24,479 bases of DNA from CAZDOD01 sp964506935 (GTDB taxonomy: Bacteria > Desulfobacterota > Zymogenia > Zymogenales > Zymogenaceae). Positions 1 to 7,480 of this stretch are shown piece after piece. The stretch spans positions 1 through 24,479 of the forward strand of contig CAZDOD010000018.1 of assembly GCA_964506935.1 (NCBI GenBank), read 5' to 3'. A program made the position numbers and the translations under genes. How positions within the stretch are numbered: the first letter of the stretch is position 1; every line of letters begins with the position of its first letter. A model generated the notes under the pieces. That model ran no database searches and was not told the DNA's origin. It worked only from the letters and a program-made list of their open reading frames with translations.

Positions 1-1
1 T

Positions 2-805
2 GCTGCTCTGCGTGCCTTCAAGATCTTTGATGAGAGCAAATGGATACAGGAGCTTGGGCTCTACATGTCTACGGGCACAATCTGGGAGGGGAAAGACCTG
101 ACGAAGCTAGAGCTGACTTACAATAATGTCGAGCTTATCTCCACCATCCTATTGATATCGGAGCTCCAGCCCTATATGGAGGGTGAGAGGAAGATACTGT
201 CGGCGTATCATATGACCACCTTTATGAACAGGCTCCTCGAGATAGCGAGTCTCGAGCGATATCCTGAAAATGAGGAGTCGGGAAGGTCGATATACTCGCC
301 CCAGATAGTGTTCAGCGTGAAGATTATTCTGAGCGAGACCAAGGGGAACGGGAGCGCCGGGGGCGTATTTACATACCTCATTCTCGCAGACAACGACTGT
401 ATCGAGGAGTGGGAGGTTGATCACACCCTGCATAGGATAAGGATCGAAGACACGTTGCCTAAGGGCTTCCACTATGTCCCCGGAAGCACGAGGATAAACG
501 GGACATTTGCACCCGATCCGATAGGGAAAGAGACGCTCAACTGGTACTATCCTAAGCTCAGGGACAGCGGAAGGATCGTCCTCAGATACCAGGTGGTTGC
601 CGATGAAAATATTCCTCACGGGATCATCGTAAACGACCTCGATATAATCTCGTTCTGGGTCTACAACGGCGTCCTCTATCCGTGTGACGGCTTTGTAGAA
701 GAGGGCGTGATGATTTATGATGAGGTCGAGATACTAGATGAGCTTGGGGACGGGAAATGTGTGCCGTGTGATCCCGAAGAGTTGAAGAGGATACAATACA
801 GGTAA
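2..805 (+). CDS. DUF11-domain surface protein, 3' part (5' end outside window)
   Basis: The frame is open from base 2, so the ATG at 65 is probably internal and the gene begins upstream of the window. About 267 residues are visible. The stretch encoded at about 420-650 looks like a DUF11/conserved-repeat beta-sandwich: an 'EDTLPKGFHYVPGSTRING' core, a 'LNWYY' strand and 'GRIVLRYQVVAD', followed by a 'G..VND' ending. Such domains are typical of large exported or cell-surface proteins of bacteria and archaea. No membrane anchor or sorting signal is visible at the C-terminus, which ends with a short 'CVPCDPEE' motif. The N-terminal part (WIQELGLYMSTGTIWEG and onward) is not recognised. The gene ends just before a terminator. 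Domain call is moderately sure; cellular role is unknown. Confidence 0.6.
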   Translation, partial: AALRAFKIFDESKWIQELGLYMSTGTIWEGKDLTKLELTYNNVELISTILLISELQPYMEGERKILSAYHMTTFMNRLLEIASLERYPENEESGRSIYSPQIVFSVKIILSETKGNGSAGGVFTYLILADNDCIEEWEVDHTLHRIRIEDTLPKGFHYVPGSTRINGTFAPDPIGKETLNWYYPKLRDSGRIVLRYQVVADENIPHGIIVNDLDIISFWVYNGVLYPCDGFVEEGVMIYDEVEILDELGDGKCVPCDPEELKRIQYR

Positions 806-831
806 CTTATAAATCTTCAATTTAATTCAAA

Positions 832-868
832 TACAAAGGGGGGGAGAATTCCCCCCCCTTTTTTTGTA
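832..868. terminator. Terminator between convergent genes
   Basis: A seven-G run (838-844), a six-base loop and an eight-C run (851-858) form a very strong GC hairpin. It is followed by seven T (859-865) and flanked by ATACAAA / TTTGTAT. It would end the DUF11 gene on the plus strand. The left side has only three A, so it is weaker for the convergent transporter gene on the minus strand. Confidence 0.8.
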
Positions 869-913
869 TCACTCTTTAGAACCGATGGATGGAAGGATAC
901 AGGAGTATTGGTT

Positions 914-2341
914 TTAGGAAAAGAGTCTATTCTGTATGGCCTTTGACTTCTTTCGGTGTGTTTCTAAAGTGTCCATCACAATCTCTTCGGGATACCTGTG
1001 AAATAAGATAATACCGATAAGACACATGATGCTCACCACGGGCCCTGTAAGCCTTACGCCCAGAGGCCTTTCCAGATTGTTCCCAAAGACGAATAAGAGA
1101 GAAAACAGGATCAATGTCGATACCCCGAGGTTGATCTTCATTAGGAAGGCCTGGATTGCGAAGTGGATCGCCTCCCTCTTGCTCCTGTTCTTTATTCCGT
1201 CATATTCGGCGAGGTCAGACAACATTGCGTTTGGAATGACAAAAAGCACGGAGATCGGGATCCCCATGAGGCCGAAGATGATGATGGTCTGATATGTAAT
1301 GGGGATCGGGACGATTTCTGCCCCGAGGAAATATATCGCGCCGGAAGATATGGCAAATATAACAAGGGCGATGATCATTATTGTCCTCTTCTTGATGTGG
1401 TGGCTTAATAGGTTCACGATGGGTAAAAAGATCAATGCGACGATAAGGGCCGAGCCGAATATCAGAGACGAAAAGGCCTCGCCTCTTTTTAAGAGAACCG
1501 CGATATAGTATCTTGAGGACTGATAGATGACATTTATGGCGAACCAGAAGCAGATGATCCCGAAGAGGTAATAGAGGAGTTCTTGGTTTTTGAGTGTAAG
1601 TCTAATCGATTCAGTAATTTTTATTCGGGTGGGAACCGAATTAGAATAACGTTCTTCATCTATCGGGAGTGCCCCAAGGTAACACAATATGAGAGCTGTG
1701 ATACTCAAGATTACAACGATTAGCTTCAGGGCGCCCGCCCTTCCCATCCCCAGTCCTTCGAGGACATCCCAGATGAAATACTTCGCGATCATGACGATTA
1801 TTATCCCCCCTATGATGAAGGCCGCCTGGATCGTTACGAGATTTGAGCGTTCCCTGTTGGTGTGTGTGAGCTCCGGTATCAGTGCGAGCCACGGTATTAC
1901 GTAGACCGTAAAGAAGAAGAGCAGGATGCCGAGAATGACGGCCATATAGACGGCATTTAACGTGCTTACAGTTTCCGCCGGCGGATAAAACAAAAGGAGG
2001 ACGGCCATTATCAGAGGTAGGCCCCCACGGATTAGGAATGTCCTTCTCCTGCCAAGCTCCGACTCGCTCCTGTCGCTCAAATGTCCGATAATTGGGTTGG
2101 ATACGGCTTCAACAAGCCTGCCGAACACTATTATAAGCATGGATGTCGGCAAGAAAAACCAAGACGTCCCGTTCGAGATGAGCTTAGGCATACCCGATCC
2201 CTCAGGTGGGAGATATAAATACAACATAAAGCTTATCCATATCATTGTAACTATGGAAAAACCCATGCCGCCGCTAGAATAGAGGATTTTACTTTTTGTC
2301 GAAAGATTATTGTCTGAATTTTTTTTCTTTAATGCCTTCAT
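914..2341 (-). CDS. GPH-family (MelB-like) sugar:cation symporter, MFS_2
   Basis: A 475-residue polytopic membrane protein with about 12 hydrophobic segments. The family signature is seen after the first helices in 'GRLVEAVSNPIIGHLSDRSE' with 'GRRRTF' following, and late in the protein in 'AMLSDLAEYD...SKREA', the GPH/MelB motif. The length fits the family (450-500). These carriers move glycosides or other organic solutes with Na+ or H+; the substrate cannot be read from sequence. The ATG start at 2341 has a good upstream AAAGGTGG ribosome site. It stands alone on the minus strand, convergent with the DUF11 gene and divergent from the selenoprotein gene. An A8/G8 tract lies in its leader. Confidence 0.85.
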   Translation of the reverse strand: MKALKKKNSDNNLSTKSKILYSSGGMGFSIVTMIWISFMLYLYLPPEGSGMPKLISNGTSWFFLPTSMLIIVFGRLVEAVSNPIIGHLSDRSESELGRRRTFLIRGGLPLIMAVLLLFYPPAETVSTLNAVYMAVILGILLFFFTVYVIPWLALIPELTHTNRERSNLVTIQAAFIIGGIIIVMIAKYFIWDVLEGLGMGRAGALKLIVVILSITALILCYLGALPIDEERYSNSVPTRIKITESIRLTLKNQELLYYLFGIICFWFAINVIYQSSRYYIAVLLKRGEAFSSLIFGSALIVALIFLPIVNLLSHHIKKRTIMIIALVIFAISSGAIYFLGAEIVPIPITYQTIIIFGLMGIPISVLFVIPNAMLSDLAEYDGIKNRSKREAIHFAIQAFLMKINLGVSTLILFSLLFVFGNNLERPLGVRLTGPVVSIMCLIGIILFHRYPEEIVMDTLETHRKKSKAIQNRLFS

Positions 2342-2521
2342 TTACTGTCCACCTTTGAGATTGATGTAACTTTGTAAGGAGTATTTCCCCCCCCTTTTTT
2401 TTAGCCCGTTTAATATAGAGATTCTAAATTTTATTAAAGCTAAAACAATAAGAATCCTTTGTCAACTGATTTTTTGAATCTGATCTAAAACGATAAAACT
2501 CGTTTTTTGATCCCTATTCTA

Positions 2522-2550
2522 TTGACACCGCACTTACGTTTTCATATACT
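2522..2550 (+). promoter_or_regulatory. Sigma70-type promoter for the selenoprotein gene
   Basis: A perfect -35 TTGACA (2522-2527), a 17-base spacer and -10 TATACT (2545-2550). Transcription would begin near 2557, about 58 bases before the ATG at 2615. No other plus-strand gene lies between, so the promoter supports the start at 2615 rather than one downstream of the first UGA. Confidence 0.75.
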
Positions 2551-2614
2551 CTGATGGATTATTAGATCTTCAGTATCGAGTTTTTTGGTTTTCGAAATAA
2601 GGGGGACCCTGGCT

Positions 2615-3328
2615 ATGACAAATAGATTATCGGAAGAGAAGGCAAAGGAGCGGGCAAAAGAGCTGATGCTGAGGGGTTATCATTGAGGCCCTGCAGTCCT
2701 ACAAGTTTTGTGGGAATCATTTGACATGGGCTCAGAAGATATCCTGTGGGCCGGTATCCCGTTTATCGGCGGTATAGGAGGCCGGCAGGAGGCACCCTGC
2801 GGGGCAGTAAGTGCGGGGGCGCTTTCTGTCGGGGTTCTAAATAGGGCCCCTATATCAGACAAGCAAAATGCAAATGTTGCTCGTCACCGCGCACGTCTGG
2901 AGGCCACGGGGATTGTCGGCGGTTTCACCGAAGAATTTGGTCACATCACCTGTAGGGACCTTGTCGGGTTCGATTTTGCAAAACCCGGTGAGTACCAGCG
3001 TTTCCTCGAATCGGGCGTATGGAAAGACAAGTGCATGAGGTACGTCCAGTTCGTCATAGAGAAGGTTTTTAGCTTTGAGGAGGCGAGGGGGGCTGACCAG
3101 AGGGTGGAAAGGGTCACGATCTATACCAAGCCGGGCTGCAAGTTTTGCGAAGAAGCGATGCGCGACATGGACGGGAGGGGTGTCTCTTATGAAGAGATAA
3201 GCATAGAAGAAAACGCCGAGGCTAAAGATACGGTCATGCGCCTTTCCGAGGGATCGGGGATTGTCCCAGTAATTGTATCCGAGGGCGGAGATGTCAAAGT
3301 GGGCTTCGGCGGGGGCTGAACCGTCTGA
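2615..3328 (+). CDS. Predicted two-selenocysteine redox protein: C_GCAxxG_C_C domain fused to a UXX-star glutaredoxin domain
   Basis: Starting at ATG 2615 (GGGGGA ribosome site eight bases upstream), the frame meets TGA at 2684-2686, continues to TGA at 3317-3319 and ends at TGA 3326-3328. It gives 237 residues if the first two UGA encode selenocysteine. Residues 1-145 match the C_GCAxxG_C_C probable redox family: 'GYH-U24-GPAVL' where the family has its first Cys, 'GGIGGRQEAPC62GAVSAGA', then C113 in 'HITCRDLVGFD' and C140. Residues about 164-237 form a glutaredoxin/NrdH-like domain with 'YTKPGC175KFC178' and the tail 'VGFGGG-U235-T-V-stop', the pattern of UXX-star (seleno)proteins. Both UGA fall where a redox Cys is expected, and each is followed by a SECIS-like hairpin. 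The Sec genes selA/B/C/D are not in the window. Substrate unknown; a thiol/selenol redox role is inferred. Confidence 0.82.
2684..2734 (+). promoter_or_regulatory. Candidate bacterial SECIS element 1 (Sec24)
   Basis: Upper stem CCTACAA (2698-2704) pairs with TTGTGGG (2708-2714), plus U2697-A2715. The apical loop is GUU, with G first, 18 bases after the UGA. A lower stem pairs the UGA itself and GCCC (2684-2691, one bulged G) with GGGCTCA (2728-2734). This geometry, with UGA at the base and G at the start of the loop 16-37 bases downstream, fits the known bacterial SECIS model. It was folded by eye only. Confidence 0.65.
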
Positions 3329-3360
3329 AAGGCGGCGGTTCGTCGTTATAAAAAAATTCA
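3317..3360 (+). promoter_or_regulatory. Candidate bacterial SECIS element 2 (Sec235)
   Basis: AAAGGCG (3328-3334) pairs with CGTCGTT (3341-3347), with one A-G mismatch. The loop GCGGUU begins with G, 15 bases after the UGA and at the edge of the expected distance. UGAA (3317-3320) pairs with UUCA (3357-3360) at the base. A competing stable hairpin, ACCGTC (3320-3325) with GGCGGT (3334-3339), covers the same bases, so the active fold is uncertain. Confidence 0.5.
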
Positions 3361-3386
3361 CTTAGAGCAGATTTGAGAGATCGAAG

Positions 3387-4223
3387 ATGAAAAATAGGGT
3401 ATTGATCACTGGTGCGTCAAGGGGGATAGGGGAGGCGATCGCCGTCTTTCTCGAGGAGATGGGTTTTTCTGTCGTGGGGACGTCACGGAATCCAAAGATA
3501 AAGACCGGAGATGAAAAAAAGGTGTCATTTCCCCTCATAGCGATGGACGTTACCGAAAGTGGCTCTGTAAAGGGGGGCATAAACGAAGCGCTCGATATCC
3601 TCGGCGGTGGGATTGATATCCTGATCAACAATGCCGGGATAAGCCATCTGGGCCCGTTTGAAGAGATGCCGGATGAGCAGGGGAGAAAGATAATTGAGAC
3701 AAACTTTTTCGGCATCGCAAATGTTATCCGAGAGGTTCTTCCGATCATGCGGGGGGCGGGCGGGGGCCTCGTCATCAACATCAGCTCGCTTGCGGGGATG
3801 GTCGGGATCCCCTTTCAATCTTTCTATGCCGCAAGCAAGTACGCCCTTGAGGGGTGGACCGAGTCGATACGTATGGAGCTTTCGCCCCAGAAGATTTCCG
3901 TCGTCCTTGTCGAGCCCGGTGATATTAAGACCAACATCGCAGATCACCACCTCGTCTGTGAGACAAATTCGCCCCACTACTCTGACCCGTTCAGGAACAC
4001 ATGCAGGGTTATCCGCGGCAATGTCGACAGTGCAGGGTCGCCTGAGGATGTGGCGAAGGTGGTTTATAGAGTTATCAAGAGACACAAAAGGGGAAAAAAG
4101 CCGAAGATCAGATACCCCGCGGGGAAGGGTGCGGCCATCAACGCCTTTTTGCTGAAGTTCGTCCCCGATGTTTTCAAGGAGATAATCCTCACGAGATATT
4201 ATGACCTTCATAAGAAACCGTAG
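3387..4223 (+). CDS. Short-chain dehydrogenase/reductase (classical SDR)
   Basis: 278 residues with the complete classical SDR set: cofactor motif TGASRGIG (8-15), NNAG (81-84), catalytic Asn106, Ser134, Tyr147 and Lys151 (YAASK). This is a soluble NAD(P)-dependent oxidoreductase of the Rossmann fold. Arg residues after the second strand ('GTSRNPK', about 31-37) suggest NADP preference. The C-terminal 70 residues are basic and may fold over the substrate site; the substrate is not predictable. It begins 58 bases after the selenoprotein stop and may be co-transcribed with it. The ribosome site is weak (GAGAG). Confidence 0.9.
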   Translation: MKNRVLITGASRGIGEAIAVFLEEMGFSVVGTSRNPKIKTGDEKKVSFPLIAMDVTESGSVKGGINEALDILGGGIDILINNAGISHLGPFEEMPDEQGRKIIETNFFGIANVIREVLPIMRGAGGGLVINISSLAGMVGIPFQSFYAASKYALEGWTESIRMELSPQKISVVLVEPGDIKTNIADHHLVCETNSPHYSDPFRNTCRVIRGNVDSAGSPEDVAKVVYRVIKRHKRGKKPKIRYPAGKGAAINAFLLKFVPDVFKEIILTRYYDLHKKP

Positions 4224-4266
4224 ACTATAAATATCAAAAGTCAAATCGATAATAAAAGGAAGGTTT

Positions 4267-5073
4267 GTGGACATTAGAGTCGGAACGAGCGGTTTTTACT
4301 TTGACGACTGGGCGGGGGCGGTCTATCCCATCGGCCTGAACAAAAAGGATTGGCTCATATTTTATGAGAGGGAGCTTAATTTTAGAGCCCTCGAGGTGAA
4401 CTACACATACTACACCCTCCCATCCGCAAAGACCCTCGAGTCAATGAGCCAAAAGACCTCACGAGATTTCGACTTTGTGATCAAGGCACACAGGTCAATG
4501 ACCCACGATCTTTGGGCGGACAATCGAAGAAGTGAGATGTTAGATAACACCGATAGCTTCAAGATGTTCAAGGACGCCCTCTCTCCTCTCATCGATGAGG
4601 GCAAGCTCGCTTGTGTCCTGGCACAGTTCCCCTATTTTTTCTATAGAAACAGTGACAACGAGGACTATCTGGTAAAATTCAAAGAAAGGATGGGGGATAT
4701 CCCCACCGTGATAGAATTCAGGAACAGGGCGTGGCACGGGGATTCTGCCATCGATATTCTAAAAAGAAACGATCTCGGTTACTGTATCGTTGACGAGCCG
4801 AAGATCCGGGGGCTCATGCCCTATAATCCCGTTGTAACAAGCGATATCGCCTACTTCAGGTTCCACGGCAGGAACAATAACTGGTACAATGCCCCCCTCG
4901 AGGTACGCTACGACTACCTATATTCTGAAGGCGAGCTCAAGGATTTCATCTCCGATATACTCAGCCTCGCAGGACAAGCGCCCAAGACGATGGTGTTTTT
5001 CAATAACTGCCATGCCGGGCAGGCGGCAAAGAACGCAATTGAGATAGCAAGGATGCTTCTTGAAGAAGAGTAG
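4267..5073 (+). CDS. DUF72 (YecE-like) family protein
   Basis: 268 residues. The N-terminus 'IRVGTSGFYFDDWAGAVYP' and the later 'FDFVIKAHRSMTHD', 'AQFPYFF', 'VIEFRNRAWH' and 'AYFRFHGRNNNWY' blocks are the conserved motifs of DUF72, a TIM-barrel family with no proven biochemical role. The start is GTG at 4267, with AAGGAAGG three to four bases ahead. The product begins exactly at the family's usual first strand, which supports this start. It lies 43 bases downstream of the SDR gene, on the same strand. Confidence 0.88.
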   Translation: MDIRVGTSGFYFDDWAGAVYPIGLNKKDWLIFYERELNFRALEVNYTYYTLPSAKTLESMSQKTSRDFDFVIKAHRSMTHDLWADNRRSEMLDNTDSFKMFKDALSPLIDEGKLACVLAQFPYFFYRNSDNEDYLVKFKERMGDIPTVIEFRNRAWHGDSAIDILKRNDLGYCIVDEPKIRGLMPYNPVVTSDIAYFRFHGRNNNWYNAPLEVRYDYLYSEGELKDFISDILSLAGQAPKTMVFFNNCHAGQAAKNAIEIARMLLEEE

Positions 5074-5156
5074 TTAAAATAGATTTTTTCGATTCAACAT
5101 CTTGATATCGGAACTTGTCTTTGATTCAAGTCTGAACGGAAGGAAGGAGAATCCAC

Positions 5157-5729
5157 ATGTCAGATAAAAAGAGAGATATCGATATACTCTTTAAGCCCAT
5201 CGGGACGATAAGAACTCCTTATAAAGAGAGGGCGCCCTACCAGCCCATCGAGAGGGACATCGGTGAAGGAAAGTTCCGCCTGATTTTGGAGCCGGAGTAC
5301 GAGGAGGGCCTCAGTGAACTGTCAAAGTTTACATATATATACGTCTTGTCTTACCTCAATCGGGCGGTTAGGGGGGGGAAGATGACGGTTTCTCCCCCTT
5401 GGGCCGGGGGCAAAGTGGTGGGACTCTTTTCCAGCAGGTCCCCAAACCGACCGAATCCCATAGGGCTTTCTATAGTAAAACTTCTCAGTATTAATGGGAC
5501 AGAAATATTCACATCACCCATGGACATCTTCGACAATACACCTCTCCTTGACATCAAGCCGTATTTCAGGGAACTCGACGCAAAAGAAGACGCCAATTAC
5601 GGGTGGTTGGATGAGATGGAAGGGAGAGAGCATCTTATTCTCCACATCCGGGGTGTGCCCCATGGAAACGAGGGACATACGCATGAGAGAGATGGTAACG
5701 ACAGCGACCATGGAAACGAAGACGATTGA
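5157..5729 (+). CDS. trmO: TrmO-like tRNA (t6A37) N6-methyltransferase (TsaA/YaeB family)
   Basis: 190 residues. The hallmark 'FSSRSPNRPNPIGLS' and the downstream 'DIFDNTPLLDIKPYF' are the signature blocks of TrmO/UPF0066. In E. coli that enzyme uses S-adenosylmethionine to methylate N6-threonylcarbamoyladenosine at tRNA position 37. 'IGTIRTPY' near the N-terminus is also typical. The C-terminal 35 residues form a His/Asp/Glu-rich tail (HGNEGHTHERDG, then more His and Asp) that looks metal-binding and is not part of the core. A strong GGAAGGAG ribosome site precedes the ATG. A G8 run occurs at 5371-5378 within the gene, but the frame is intact. Confidence 0.85.
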   Translation: MSDKKRDIDILFKPIGTIRTPYKERAPYQPIERDIGEGKFRLILEPEYEEGLSELSKFTYIYVLSYLNRAVRGGKMTVSPPWAGGKVVGLFSSRSPNRPNPIGLSIVKLLSINGTEIFTSPMDIFDNTPLLDIKPYFRELDAKEDANYGWLDEMEGREHLILHIRGVPHGNEGHTHERDGNDSDHGNEDD

Positions 5730-5731
5730 CA

Positions 5732-5762
5732 TTACAGTAAGGTACTTTTTAACTTGCTGTAA
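5732..5762 (+). repeat. Inverted repeat after trmO
   Basis: TTACAGTAAG (5732-5741) faces CTTGCTGTAA (5753-5762) across 11 bases, 10 pairs with one G-U. There is no T-run behind it, so it is a poor terminator. It could be an mRNA hairpin or operator ahead of the hydrolase gene. Confidence 0.4.
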
Positions 5763-5849
5763 ACGGGTGTTTCGTGTCATACTATTCGCAAAAATCATCA
5801 GTTGAATTATCAGGATTAAATTACATTAATATAAGAAAGGAGTAAGAAG

Positions 5850-6794
5850 ATGAAAAAGGTACTTGGTACTATACTCTTAGTCATCTTTGTTATTGCCTTG
5901 GGTTTGGGCATAAATTATGGAATTCAGGAGTTTAAGAAACCCGTTCCGGCATCGGAACTCGTCGATTACGGCTCATTTACCAAAGTCGGTGATATGGATA
6001 TCCACGTCCTAGCGAAGGGGAACGGGGTGCCGATAATCCTGATCCACGGTTTTACATCGAACCTATATACGTGGAGATTCAACATTGATGAGCTGGCAAA
6101 GGAATTTTCGGTCTACGCCCTCGATCTCCCCGGTTTCGGTTACAGCGCAAAGCCCGATAAGGGGGAATTTGACTACTCGATTGAGGGATATGCCGATTTT
6201 ATAGTATCGTTTATGGACGCAATGGGGATCAGAAAGGCGGTTCTCGTCGGGAACTCGATGGGAGGTGGCGTGGCCTTAAAGACCTGTTTGAAATATCCTG
6301 ACAGGGTGGATAAGATTGTCCTCATTGATTCCATGGGCTATCCGAGCGAGGGGGGGCACTTTTTGGTCTTCCAGCTCATGAGGTATCCCGTAATCGGGGA
6401 AGTCCTTATGTCGCTCAACTATCGCCCTGTCGTGGAGAGCTCAATGAAAGACGGGGTCTATTACGACAACTCCTTTGTCACCGACGATGTCGTCGACTCC
6501 TTCTTCAATGTCTACAAGACCGAAAACGCGGGCAAGACCCCGCTTTGGGTTATGAGAAGTTTTTCTGAAAAGTTTCCCTTTGAAGAGGGGGATATAGGAA
6601 AAGTCAAGGTGCCGACACTGATCTTATGGGGGGCGGAGGATAACCTGATATCTTCGAGGGCGGCCGATCTCTTCGCCCACGATATAGCCGACTCAAAGGC
6701 GGTAATATTCCCGGAGGCGGGGCACTTGCCACACGAGGAGAAGGCGGATATTGTAAATGACATCATTTCGGATTTCGTTAAATACGGGAACTGA
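5850..6794 (+). CDS. Membrane-anchored alpha/beta hydrolase
   Basis: 314 residues. Residues about 4-21 form a single hydrophobic segment after 'MKK', giving an N-terminal anchor or uncleaved signal, so the enzyme should face the periplasm. The fold markers are oxyanion motif HGF (66-68), 'LDLPGFGYS' (91-99), nucleophile elbow GNSMGG with Ser136, acid Asp264 in 'LWGAEDN' and His292 in 'EAGHLPHEE': a complete Ser-Asp-His triad. It resembles MhpC/BphD-like and lipase/esterase hydrolases; the substrate is unknown. AAAGGAG lies seven bases before the ATG. Confidence 0.88.
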   Translation: MKKVLGTILLVIFVIALGLGINYGIQEFKKPVPASELVDYGSFTKVGDMDIHVLAKGNGVPIILIHGFTSNLYTWRFNIDELAKEFSVYALDLPGFGYSAKPDKGEFDYSIEGYADFIVSFMDAMGIRKAVLVGNSMGGGVALKTCLKYPDRVDKIVLIDSMGYPSEGGHFLVFQLMRYPVIGEVLMSLNYRPVVESSMKDGVYYDNSFVTDDVVDSFFNVYKTENAGKTPLWVMRSFSEKFPFEEGDIGKVKVPTLILWGAEDNLISSRAADLFAHDIADSKAVIFPEAGHLPHEEKADIVNDIISDFVKYGN

Positions 6795-6838
6795 TTGGTC
6801 TTTGGATTCCCAAAAATTGCGGGGGTATTAAACTACAC

Positions 6839-7345
6839 ATGAGGGCAAGATCACTGAGTCAGGTTGGGATGACGGTAAAGAGCCTCAAAAAGAGCATCGA
6901 GTTTTACTGGGGTGTCCTCGGGATCCCGGTGGTTAAAGTCTTTGATATGCCGTCTTTTGTGATAGAAAATCTGTATGGGATAAAAGGCACCGAGGTGAGG
7001 ATGGCCTTATTGAGATGCGGGTGGGGGAGTTTTATCGAGCTCTTTGAATTCACCCCATCCGAGAAGGCGGTGGATGGAAAATGTAACCGCTCTGGGCTTA
7101 CTCACATCGCCTTGGATGTGGGGAATGTCAAAAGGGTGTATAAAAAACTCAGGGCAAAGGGGGTCAAATTTATCGCAGAGCCGATGAGTGAGGGAAAGAC
7201 CGAGTACGTCTTCTTGAAAGACCCTGACGGCCATCTTGTCGAGCTCATCGACATGGGATTTTTATACTACGCCAATAGATTATTCGGCGGCATAGTGGGC
7301 AGGATAAACATGATGACGAAATTTCGGGATCTAAGTAAAATTTAG
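6839..7345 (+). CDS. VOC/glyoxalase-family metalloprotein
   Basis: 168 residues with two beta-alpha-beta-beta-beta modules of the vicinal-oxygen-chelate fold: 'LSQVGMTVKSLKKSIEFYWGVLGIP' and 'LTHIALDVGNVKRVYKKLRAKGVKF'. Likely metal ligands by position are Gln8, Glu67 (FIEL), His89 (THIAL) and Glu135 (HLVELID), so the usual first His is replaced by Gln, which occurs in part of the family. The 'FLKDPDGHLVELI' block is diagnostic. Members include lactoylglutathione lyases, methylmalonyl-CoA epimerases and dioxygenases; the reaction here cannot be assigned. The ribosome site is poor (GGGGG about 12 bases upstream). It is the last gene of the plus-strand run and is followed by a terminator. Confidence 0.85.
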   Translation: MRARSLSQVGMTVKSLKKSIEFYWGVLGIPVVKVFDMPSFVIENLYGIKGTEVRMALLRCGWGSFIELFEFTPSEKAVDGKCNRSGLTHIALDVGNVKRVYKKLRAKGVKFIAEPMSEGKTEYVFLKDPDGHLVELIDMGFLYYANRLFGGIVGRINMMTKFRDLSKI

Positions 7346-7445
7346 GAGAATATTGGGATGATTTTTTGAGGGTCACGCTCGGGTTTGGGAGATTGTGGCT
7401 CTGTTATCCTTTCCCGTGATCCCGATTTTCAATTTAACATAATGG

Positions 7446-7480
7446 GCCTTTCGAGATTTTTAATCTGAAAGGCTTTTTTT
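7446..7480 (+). terminator. Rho-independent terminator after the VOC gene
   Basis: GCCTTTC (7446-7452) pairs with GAAAGGC (7467-7473) and is followed by seven T (7474-7480). The run touches the stop codon of the convergent carbonic anhydrase gene. Confidence 0.85.

Noticed and set aside
2487..2508. Hairpin AAAACGA/TCGTTTT followed by T run as a terminator
   Set aside because: Almost all A-T pairs and no plus-strand gene upstream for it to end; likely chance in an AT-rich spacer.
2708..3319. Selenoprotein gene as a 203-residue ORF starting at TTG 2708
   Set aside because: It lacks the family's N-terminal helix and the first redox residue, has no ribosome site, and a promoter and ATG lie upstream.
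2615..3328. Genome-wide UGA reassignment (as Trp or Gly)
   Set aside because: Many intact genes in the window end at UGA exactly at family length, and the internal UGA positions correspond to Cys, not Trp or Gly.
3525..4274. Minus-strand ORF of 249 residues opposite the SDR gene
   Set aside because: The SDR motifs are complete on the plus strand; the antisense frame has no recognisable domain.
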